A DNA stretch of 25,036 bases from Thermogladius sp. GTDB lineage: Archaea > Thermoproteota > Thermoprotei_A > Sulfolobales > Desulfurococcaceae. The position numbers and the translations under genes were made by a program. The DNA is taken from NCBI GenBank assembly GCA_009904025.1, contig WYEE01000041.1, forward strand, positions 1 through 25,036, given 5' to 3'. Below the pieces are notes generated by a model, which saw only the letters and a program-made list of their open reading frames with translations, was not told the origin of the DNA and ran no database searches. Of the stretch, positions 14,815 to 20,854 are shown in pieces (the stretch's first letter is position 1; every line of letters begins with the position of its first letter).

Positions 14815-15463
14815 CCCGGATACCCATTAAGCTATCAACCAGTTTGACGGCTTCAATAGCATTCGGTGCCCACCCATCTGCCCCGATCTCCCGAGCGAAT
14901 TCCGATGTAGTTGCCGCCCCTCCTATTATTATCTTTAAGCTCCTCCTCAACCCCTTTCTCTCCAGTTCGTCTATCACCGTCTTCATATACCTTGCTGTTG
15001 TAGTCAGCAAAGCACTCATACCAACTATATCTGGGTGGTATTTCTCAACGGCCTCCACGAATTTCTCAGCTGGGACATCTACGCCTAGGTCTATTACCTC
15101 GTGCCCCGCAGCCTGCAACATTATGGCCACTAGCGTCTTGCCTATATCGTGAACGTCTCCTTTAACTGTCCCGATCACGATTCTAGCTCTCCTTGTCGTC
15201 TTCAAGCGTGAAGCCTCCTCTTTTAACCTGGGTTCAAGTATCTTCATTGCCTCCTTGAAGATGCTGGCTGCTTCTATGAGCTCGGCTATGAAATAGTCGC
15301 CGTTTTCGTAAAGTCTCCCGATCTCCTCCATAGCTTTACTCAGTGACCCAAGCACTATCTCAGAGGCGGGGACGCCGGATTCGAGAGCTGATTTAACGCT
15401 TTCCAAGACGCAATTCCTTTCAAGGTTTACAAGGCATATCCTCGCTTTTTCCAGAGCCAACAA
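14807..15463 (-). CDS. Cobalamin-binding corrinoid protein (MtaC/MtbC/MetH B12-domain type)
   Basis: The 218-aa protein has the helical cap (about 1-90) and Rossmann B12-binding domain (about 93-215) of methyltransferase corrinoid proteins. The base-off cobalt-ligand motif is D103-V-H105-D-I-G108-K, with His105 as predicted lower ligand, followed by GMSALLTTT and I-I-I-G-G-A-A, which complete the DxHxxG...SxL...GG signature. It is a carrier: methyl groups are placed on cobalt by a methyltransferase and passed on by another. No substrate-specific partner such as MtaB or MttB lies here. Instead the neighbours are an MtrH-like enzyme, its activator and a core MetE. Start ATG 15463 is divergent from the MetE gene with 71 bases between them. 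Confidence 0.93.
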   Translation of the reverse strand: MLALEKARICLVNLERNCVLESVKSALESGVPASEIVLGSLSKAMEEIGRLYENGDYFIAELIEAASIFKEAMKILEPRLKEEASRLKTTRRARIVIGTVKGDVHDIGKTLVAIMLQAAGHEVIDLGVDVPAEKFVEAVEKYHPDIVGMSALLTTTARYMKTVIDELERKGLRRSLKIIIGGAATTSEFAREIGADGWAPNAIEAVKLVDSLMGIRDE

Positions 15464-15534
15464 ACTACCCCGTGGACCATATTGTTAATTACACCAGTCA
15501 TGAAATATCTATTAAGCGTTAGGGGTGTTTTTCA

Positions 15535-16497
15535 ATGAAGACGAGCCATGTAGGAAGCTTCCCGCTGGAGTTTGCCATGGAGAACGTGAGGCGTATTGCC
15601 GTAGACCTGCGTGAAATAGGGCTGGACGTACCGCCGTACCCTCAATTAAGGAATTTTGTCGACATTTACATGGAGCCCTTGGTAAGGAGGAATCTTGTAT
15701 CCATTAAGAATGGGGAGTACCATATTACAACTTGGCCTTCCAACGTAGACTTCTTTTTCGACGACAATATCGTTGAAGCTGAGTTTTTCTCGGGCTATGC
15801 GAAGACACTCGGCTTCAAGTGGTTGCGAGCACCTGTGACAGGTCCATTCACGCTCTCCAGCAAGATATATCTGAGAGAGGGGGGTGGTCTAGAGGCGACT
15901 GGAGTCTCAGATGTGGTGTTTGTCAAGCTTATGGCCAAATACGTTAACAGTGTACTGAAGTATATGGAGAAGCTCGGCTACAACTACCTGTTCATAGATG
16001 AGCCGATCCTCGGCGTTCTAGTAGGCTCTAAGAGACTTTTATTTAATTGGAGCGAGAAAGATGTGGAGGAAGTCCTGGAAACTGTTTTCACGGATATAGG
16101 AGGCCTACATGGGATACATGTGTGCGGGAGGATAAGCCGGAAGCTATTCGATATGCTTGCCGAGTCACCCTCACTCCAAATATTGAATTTCGAGTTCCAT
16201 GACTCACCTGAAAACATCAACGTTATCGATCCTGGAAAGCTCTCTTCGACAAACAAGCTTCTAGCCCCAGGCGTAGCTAGCAGTAAAAACCCTCTTGTCG
16301 AAGACTTAAACGAGGTGAGGAGGCTCCTTCAGACGTTGATTGAGAAGACGAAAGGCAGAGTAGACCTTGTCTCCGCCGACTGCGGCTTCGGCGGGCTGGC
16401 GACAAAATCTGGATCTCGCCTGGAAGCGTACGAGATCGCTTTAAAAAAACTATACGTGATTAAAAAAGCTGTCTCAGAGATCGAAAACCCTCCTTAA
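15535..16497 (+). CDS. Core MetE-like methionine synthase (catalytic domain only)
   Basis: The 320-aa protein is only the C-terminal catalytic barrel of cobalamin-independent methionine synthase; full-length MetE is about 750 aa. Expected motifs are S-H-V-G-S-F-P (4-10), F-I-D-E-P (153-157), and the zinc/homocysteine ligands His195 and Cys197 (I-H-V-C-G), Glu220 (N-F-E-F) and Cys283 (A-D-C-G-F-G-G). The N-terminal folate-binding half is missing. Known core synthases lacking that half use methylcobalamin in vitro, and probably corrinoid proteins in the cell. Here a corrinoid protein gene lies divergently 71 bases away, which makes it the obvious methyl donor. ATG 15535 has AGGGGTG about eight bases upstream. 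Whether it belongs to a named core family (MesA-C or the split archaeal MetE) needs a tree. Confidence 0.9.
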   Translation: MKTSHVGSFPLEFAMENVRRIAVDLREIGLDVPPYPQLRNFVDIYMEPLVRRNLVSIKNGEYHITTWPSNVDFFFDDNIVEAEFFSGYAKTLGFKWLRAPVTGPFTLSSKIYLREGGGLEATGVSDVVFVKLMAKYVNSVLKYMEKLGYNYLFIDEPILGVLVGSKRLLFNWSEKDVEEVLETVFTDIGGLHGIHVCGRISRKLFDMLAESPSLQILNFEFHDSPENINVIDPGKLSSTNKLLAPGVASSKNPLVEDLNEVRRLLQTLIEKTKGRVDLVSADCGFGGLATKSGSRLEAYEIALKKLYVIKKAVSEIENPP

Positions 16498-16918
16498 GGG
16501 TAGGATTTCCTAGTTTATTTAAGGATCTGACCTCTCCTTCACCCTGAAGGGCGAAAGTTTCCACAATGCAGAGGGGTTTGGGATTACATCCCCTTCGTGG
16601 GTTCAATCCCGTACTGGGTCTCCAGCCTATTACCCCTATCCCAAACTGGACTCGAGGCCATGGAGAAGTCGCTTATCATCGCCAGCGACCCAAAGAATTT
16701 AACACCTACCACCAGGATTAATTACAATGGGGATTCATCGGCTTTTATATTTCATTCCCGCCTTGAAAGATGAGGTTTTTAGTTGTAAAGCATTATCTAC
16801 CTTAAACGCTTTAACCCTGGTTTTGCCTTCACACTCTCCAAAACTTGGTTTTAGAGTTAAAACAGGGTTCACAGGCCGAGGTTTATAAGTCTCTCCAAGC
16901 TCTAGATTATATTCTAGA
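16498..16918 (+). other. 421-bp gene-free region with several hairpins; possible structured RNA
   Basis: No convincing ORF is seen. A TATA-like TTTATTTA at 16514-16521 predicts plus-strand initiation near 16544. Downstream are CCTTC/GAAGG (16536-16550), a long-range perfect 9-bp pairing of GTTTGGGAT (16576-16584) with ATCCCAAAC (16638-16646), GGG-TTCAAT-CCC, and CTGG-GTCT-CCAG inside it. A perfect GTCGCT/AGCGAC stem with a 10-base loop follows near 16668-16689. GGGTTCAATCCC resembles a tRNA T arm but is one base short, and no D arm or matching acceptor strand is present. The density of stems fits an ncRNA or a structured 3' UTR of the core metE gene; no family is recognised. Confidence 0.35.
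16882..16889 (+). promoter_or_regulatory. TATA box for tRNA-Thr
   Basis: TTTATAAG is centred about 26 bases before 16912, giving a 5' leader of about seven bases. The leader region itself (16900-16919) is a palindrome, CTCTAG-ATTATATT-CTAGAG, whose last base is the first base of the tRNA. Confidence 0.6.
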
Positions 16919-17016
16919 GCCGCCGTAGCTCAGCCCGGTGGAGCGCCGGCCTTGTAAGCCCGTGGATTTAAGGCCCGGTGAGCCGGTGGTCGCGGGTTCA
17001 AGTCCCGCCGGCGGCT
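16919..17016 (+). tRNA. tRNA-Thr(UGU) with a 24-nt intron
   Basis: Acceptor strands GCCGCCG (16919-16925) and CGGCGGC (17009-17015) pair perfectly, with T as discriminator at 17016; CCA is not encoded. The D stem is GCTC/GAGC, the anticodon stem CCGGC/GCCGG, and the T arm GCGGG-TTCAAGT-CCCGC. The anticodon TGT is at 16953-16955. To restore a seven-base loop CTTGTAA, 24 bases must be removed, 16957-16980, between positions 37 and 38, the canonical archaeal intron site cut by the tRNA splicing endonuclease. The AGCC at both junctions makes the exact cut ambiguous by up to four bases without changing the product. GGCCTT (16948-16953) can pair with AAGGCC (16970-16975) in the precursor. Mature length is 74 nt before CCA addition. 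Confidence 0.95.
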
Positions 17017-17035
17017 CTCATGCTGGGTGTCCTCT

Positions 17036-17833
17036 ATGGATATTGAATGGAGATATATTGGCGGAGATAAGGTTTCCGCGGTGGGGCTTGGTACTTGGGC
17101 TATAAGAGATTACGACACTGCTTTCAAAGCTTACCTTTATGCCCTTAACAATGGGATCAACAATATCGACACTGCTGAGATGTATGATAACGGTGGGGCA
17201 GAAGTCTTCGTGGGGAGACTCGTCAAAGCCGTAGGGAGAGACAACATCTTTATAACCACCAAGATGCTACCTGAGAGGTTGACCAACAAGGATCACGTTC
17301 TCAAGGCCGCTAGAGCAGCTTTAAAAAGGATCGGCGTCTCCCACGTTGACTTATACTTAATCCACTGGCCAAACCCCTCGTTGAGTATAGGAGAGCAGGT
17401 TCGAAACTTCGAGATAGTGGCTAAGGAGGGTTTAACGCGTTATATTGGTGTGAGTAATTTTAACCTGAGGGAGCTCGAGGAGGCACAGCACGCGGTCACA
17501 CGAGAAAAAATCGTGGTTGACCAGGTTCACTATAGCCTCCTCCATAAGAGAGAGGTGGAAGAAGAGCTACTACCCTACTGCAAGGCGAACAATATAGTCA
17601 TACAGGCTTACACTCCGCTGGAGAGAGGGGCTGTTGTAAGACACCCTATTGTTCAGCGTGTAGCGGAGAAATATGGTAAAACACCAGTCCAGGTAGCGTT
17701 GAACTATCTGATAAGCCAAGACAACGTTGTGCCTATACCTAAAGCTGAGAGAGTTGAACATGTTAAGGAGATCATCGGTTCAATGGGCTGGAGGATGAGC
17801 GACGAGGACTTAAACGAGCTAAAGAGGATTTAA
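17036..17833 (+). CDS. Aldo/keto reductase
   Basis: The 265-aa protein is a single-domain NAD(P)H-dependent aldo/keto reductase (TIM barrel). Starting from ATG 17036, the catalytic tetrad is Asp45 (N-I-D-T-A), Tyr50 (E-M-Y-D-N-G), Lys76 (T-T-K-M) and His110 (L-I-H-W-P-N-P). The cofactor-binding GVSNF and the QAYTPL and PIPKA regions toward the C terminus are also present. The length is near the usual ~270-280 for the prokaryotic subfamily. ATG 17036 is preferred over GTG 17027 because GGGTG (17025-17029) is six bases upstream and the N terminus MDIEWRYIGG fits the family. It starts 19 bases after the tRNA, so its message may derive from tRNA read-through. The natural carbonyl substrate cannot be inferred. 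Confidence 0.92.
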   Translation: MDIEWRYIGGDKVSAVGLGTWAIRDYDTAFKAYLYALNNGINNIDTAEMYDNGGAEVFVGRLVKAVGRDNIFITTKMLPERLTNKDHVLKAARAALKRIGVSHVDLYLIHWPNPSLSIGEQVRNFEIVAKEGLTRYIGVSNFNLRELEEAQHAVTREKIVVDQVHYSLLHKREVEEELLPYCKANNIVIQAYTPLERGAVVRHPIVQRVAEKYGKTPVQVALNYLISQDNVVPIPKAERVEHVKEIIGSMGWRMSDEDLNELKRI

Positions 17834-18160
17834 GAGATATCCGCATGGAAGAGGTTTACCTAGTCTTCCATCATCCCTCTAGGTTTATCCTAGAGAAAGC
17901 TTCCACCCGCTAAAGGTTTTGGAGGTCAGGCTGGATACATAGTAAGTTGTTGTTAAATGAGTGTCGGTTTCGGCGAGCAATATGTGCCCGCTCGACTTTG
18001 CGGATCTTGTAGAAAACGAGTGAAGCAGATGACCTCACTATGATTGACGAAACTATCCCCCAACACAACTTTCATTCATAGCATTGTTGAATCACGTGGG
18101 ATAATGACAGGATGTGTGCTTCCGGTCTTGCCTACAGTGACACATCTTTTTAAAAAGAAA
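17834..18160. other. 327-bp region without a gene; hairpin and T-tract near its right end
   Basis: No ORF with coding character is seen. GATGTGT (18111-18117) and ACACATC (18140-18146) form a perfect 7-bp inverted repeat with a 22-base loop, followed at once by TTTTT (18147-18151) and AAAAAG. On the plus strand this resembles a hairpin-plus-T terminator. On the minus strand the A/T tract lies just past the stop of the DUF998 gene and could end that transcript. CTTTTT/AAAAAG is itself self-complementary. No C/D-box pair was found in either direction. Confidence 0.4.
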
Positions 18161-18706
18161 TCAAGAGGAGTTTAACCTGCCAGCATCGTAGGCGAGCGCG
18201 ATAAGAAGGCTTAGCAGTGAGATAAGTTCTGGTATAGCGGCGCCTCTAGGCTCGGATAGAGCGAAGTGGAGGCTCCAAGGGATGAAATTGAGCAACCCTA
18301 AAGCAGCAATAGCGTAGCCCACAATAGTGTGCTCAGCCACGTGGAGAACCATGTAGGATATCCCTAGCAGGAAGAACACCAGCGATACATAGAAGTGGAG
18401 TCGCCCGTAATCCTCTGGATAAACCCCAATTAGGGTTAGGAAATACCCGGCTAACCCTAAGGTAAGCCTGTACTCAAACCCCAGCTCCCGGAAGACCAGT
18501 GTGCTGTACAATATCAGAAGGCACCCGGTTGAGGAGACAAGCCCGTTGAACACAACCGAGATTAAACCGTTCCTAACCCTACCCAGGTCGCTGAACGCGT
18601 TTTCCACAATGTTGAACCAGCTTGTAGCAGAGGAGAGTACGAGGAGGGTTATTAGGGAAGCCAGGTAAGGTAATGTGAGCAGTAGCCTCTTATAAGACAT
18701 ACCCAT
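18161..18706 (-). CDS. DUF998 family membrane protein
   Basis: The 181-aa protein has about six hydrophobic helices and the hallmarks of DUF998 (PF06197): an N-A-F-S-D-L-G motif after the first helix (about 36-42), an asparagine-bearing second helix, and I-G-V-Y-P-E-D-Y-G-R-L-H-F-Y-V-S (about 93-108). The function of the family is not established. ATG 18706 is not preceded by a Shine-Dalgarno motif, but a TATA-type sequence (18731-18738) is centred 28 bases upstream, consistent with a leaderless transcript; a second ATG lies two codons in. It is divergent from the COG2426 gene. Confidence 0.85.
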   Translation of the reverse strand: MGMSYKRLLLTLPYLASLITLLVLSSATSWFNIVENAFSDLGRVRNGLISVVFNGLVSSTGCLLILYSTLVFRELGFEYRLTLGLAGYFLTLIGVYPEDYGRLHFYVSLVFFLLGISYMVLHVAEHTIVGYAIAALGLLNFIPWSLHFALSEPRGAAIPELISLLSLLIALAYDAGRLNSS

Positions 18707-18730
18707 CCCGGGAAACTTATATCTGTGGTT

Positions 18731-18738
18731 AATATAAA
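18731..18738. promoter_or_regulatory. Shared bidirectional TATA box between two divergent leaderless genes
   Basis: AATATAAA (TTTATATT on the other strand) is centred at 18734.5. The ATG on the minus strand is at 18706 and the preferred GTG on the plus strand at 18761, so the element sits about 27-28 bases from both, the expected TATA-to-start distance for leaderless transcripts. A second A/T element (CTTATAT, 18716-18722) could instead serve the plus strand with a start near 18745. Confidence 0.45.
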
Positions 18739-18760
18739 CGTTGTAGAAGGCGACCGCGCT

Positions 18761-19264
18761 GTGGATAATGTTTTGCTCGAACTCCTGCTAGTCCTCCTCA
18801 CCGGTTTCCTGCCTGTAGCGGAGATTAGAGGCGCTATACCATTAGCATACTACTTCTTCAGAGCAAACCCTTTCCTTTACGTCGCCGGATTAGCAACTGG
18901 TTTAGCTGGGAACCTAGTTGTGGCGCCTGTTGCCCTTTATCTACTGAGGTTTATTGAGAGGGTAATACTCGACGATAACGGAAGATTATCTTCCCTGAGG
19001 AAGATATATGTTAAAATCGTCGACTACGCTAGGAGAAAAGCTGCTGGCCACGAGAAAATGGAGTTCGCCGGGCTACTCGTCTTCGTTGCGATACCTCTAC
19101 CCGGGACAGGTGCCTGGACTGGAGCTCTCGTAGCGCATGTCTTGGGGATGAGGCCTAAAGATAGTATTCTCAGCATTAACCTCGGCGTCTTGGGGGCTTT
19201 CATAATCGTGTTGCTCGTGGTTGAAGCAGGTGCTACAGTACTTAAAATGATTTTCGGGGTTTAA
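18761..19264 (+). CDS. COG2426 / small multidrug export-type membrane protein
   Basis: From GTG 18761 the product is 167 aa with four to five membrane helices. The motif G-F-L-P-V-A-E-I-R-G-A-I-P-L-A (about 12-26) and later FVAIPLPGTGAWTGALVA (about 104-121) define the COG2426/PF06695 family, related to the DedA/SNARE-associated membrane fold; transport has been suggested for it but is not demonstrated. The frame is open further up to a GTG at 18725. I prefer 18761 because family members begin only a few residues before the LLLVLLTGFLP helix, and because the TATA-like sequence at 18731-18738 is placed for a leaderless message there. It ends 10 bases before the stop of the convergent aminopeptidase gene. 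Confidence 0.87.
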   Translation: MDNVLLELLLVLLTGFLPVAEIRGAIPLAYYFFRANPFLYVAGLATGLAGNLVVAPVALYLLRFIERVILDDNGRLSSLRKIYVKIVDYARRKAAGHEKMEFAGLLVFVAIPLPGTGAWTGALVAHVLGMRPKDSILSINLGVLGAFIIVLLVVEAGATVLKMIFGV

Positions 19265-19274
19265 GAGGAATGGG

Positions 19275-20387
19275 CTACCTGACTACCCGCATCTTGATCT
19301 TGTTGAGCCATTCGACACTAGCTTTCTCGGATACCCTCCTAGTAAGCTGGATGGCGTAGGCTAGGTCGTTTAAGTCGATTACTTCTGTTGGTGAATGTAT
19401 GTATCTCGCTGGTACAGATAATACCCCGGAGGGGACCCCCTCCCTGTTGAGGGCTATTATCGACGCATCAGTGGTACCGGCAGGCGTAACCTCCAGCTGG
19501 TAGGGTATCTTCTCCTCCTCGGCTACTTTGACCATGAAGTTCAGTATCTCCGGGTGGGTGATTAAGCCGGAGGCGTTTCTCCCATCAGCGATTTTGATAG
19601 CGGGGCCCTTGCCCAACCGTGTGAATTGCTCGCTCTTCGCTACTCCGGGGAAGTCGCTTGCAATAGTGACGTCTAATGCTATAGCGGCATTGGGGGATAT
19701 GGCGAACGCGGCTGTCCTAGCACCCTTTAAACCGACCTCCTCCTGGACTGTCGCGACAGCGTAGATATCTGCCTCATTGTTTTCGATAAGCTGGAACGCC
19801 TTTATCATGACGGCCAGGCCTGACCTGTCGTCGAATGCTTTACCCGTAACCCTATCCCCGAGCATTCTCTCTATACTTCTGTCGAAGACAGCTACATCGC
19901 CGACCCTAACACCTATCTTCTCGACCTCCTCGCGGGATGAGGCACCTATGTCCACAAACAACTCCTTCATCTCGGGTATCTTCTGGGCCTCCTCCGGCTT
20001 CACAACGTGAGGCGGCTTCAACCCTATAACACCCTTAACCACTTTACCGCTTCTAGTTACAATTACGACGCGCTGGTGTAGGAGCGTTCTCTCCAGCACT
20101 CCACCGATCGGGATAACCCTTAGGAAACCGTCGTCTTCGATGTAGGAGACAAAGAGGCCTATCTCATCCATGTGCGCAGCAAGCATTAGGCTGGCCCCAC
20201 CCCTACTACCCTTCTTCAACGCTATTACATTTCCGAGGGAGTCGATCCATATTTTATCAGCAAATTTCTCCAGCTCGCCTACCACAATATCGTGCATCAA
20301 GTACTCGAAGCCGCTTGGCGCGTGAACGCTTGTCAACTTACCTAGTAGAGCATAAGCCTCCTCCTTCAGCTTATTAAACTCCGTCAT
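19275..20387 (-). CDS. M42 family metallo-aminopeptidase (TET type)
   Basis: The 370-aa protein is a co-catalytic dinuclear-metal aminopeptidase. Expected ligands are visible: His72 (A-A-H-M-D-E-I-G), Asp186 (K-A-F-D-D-R-S-G), Glu216/Glu217 (Q-E-E-V-G-L-K-G, general base plus metal ligand), Asp239 (A-L-D-V-T) and a late His in R-Y-I-H-S-P-T-E. Length fits the family, which forms self-compartmentalised dodecameric tetrahedra (TET) in archaea and trims peptides released by the proteasome; which residues it prefers cannot be read here. Start ATG 20387 has GGTGG about six bases upstream, and a minus-strand TATA-like TTATATTTT lies near 20425. Confidence 0.93.
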   Translation of the reverse strand: MTEFNKLKEEAYALLGKLTSVHAPSGFEYLMHDIVVGELEKFADKIWIDSLGNVIALKKGSRGGASLMLAAHMDEIGLFVSYIEDDGFLRVIPIGGVLERTLLHQRVVIVTRSGKVVKGVIGLKPPHVVKPEEAQKIPEMKELFVDIGASSREEVEKIGVRVGDVAVFDRSIERMLGDRVTGKAFDDRSGLAVMIKAFQLIENNEADIYAVATVQEEVGLKGARTAAFAISPNAAIALDVTIASDFPGVAKSEQFTRLGKGPAIKIADGRNASGLITHPEILNFMVKVAEEEKIPYQLEVTPAGTTDASIIALNREGVPSGVLSVPARYIHSPTEVIDLNDLAYAIQLTRRVSEKASVEWLNKIKMRVVR

Positions 20388-20854
20388 CTAGGCCACCAAG
20401 TTGTTTAAACATGGCTTGAAAATATAAGCTCTAGTACTCGCCCAGCGTTTCCCATCGAAGGGTGCTTGAAGGTGTTTTTGAATGTTTAAATTTGCGTTAG
20501 AGGGGTTGCCAGCGCCACAAGCATTTCATGGATGCTTGTAGAGCTTAACGCCACAGTGTCCCCCCAATGCTTTATCGCAGAGCATCCTGCACACATGAAT
20601 TCGGTCATGCTATTGTTTGTAGAAGCATTTTATAAACTTGGGCTTAATGTTAGCATGCTGCCCTGTGAGGAGTCAATAGCCTACCGCAATCTCTCCCCGA
20701 AGACGGTGGCTCGAGACACAGGGTCCCTGGAGAGGCCCCGGGCGCCTCGAGGCAGATGCGGACTCAAGAAGCAAGTGGAAAAAGTGGTGAGGCGTTGAAA
20801 ATAAAAACATGCAAACCTAATATGAGAGCCGGAGCCTACCCAGCTTACATACCC
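20388..20854 (+). other. 467-bp region with strong hairpins and a doubtful 88-aa ORF
   Basis: A TATA-like GTTTAAAT (20484-20491) predicts plus-strand initiation near 20514. Directly there, ACAAGCAT (20517-20524) and ATGCTTGT (20532-20539) form a perfect 8-bp hairpin with a seven-base loop. Further on, CCCTGTG pairs with CACAGGG (about 20661 and 20717) around an inner AGCCTACCG/CGGTGGCT stem with one bulge, and GAGGC/GCCTC follows. An ATG in the first hairpin (20532) opens an 88-aa frame to 20798. Its middle looks protein-like (MLLFVEAFYKLGLNVSMLP), but its last third is GC-rich with CGN arginine codons unlike the neighbours. I favour a structured RNA of about 280 nt over a protein, at low confidence. 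Confidence 0.35.

Noticed and set aside
16549..16572. Stretch resembling a 16S rRNA segment (GCGAAAGTTTCCACAATGCAG)
   Set aside because: The likeness is short and the flanking sequence does not continue as rRNA.
16576..16625. tRNA 3' half, split or permuted tRNA (GGGATTACATCCC as anticodon arm, GGGTTCAATCCC as T arm)
   Set aside because: The T loop is one base short, the anticodon stem has only three clear pairs, and no D arm or complementary 5' acceptor strand is found upstream or downstream in the region.
16673..16679. Minus-strand C-box-like ATGATAA
   Set aside because: One mismatch and no CTGA follows at a suitable distance.
17570..17761. Minus-strand 63-aa ORF inside the aldo/keto reductase
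   Set aside because: Shadow of a well-supported gene with an intact catalytic tetrad.
17864..17930. Minus-strand C-box-like GATGATGG near 17876
   Set aside because: No D box lies downstream of it on that strand.
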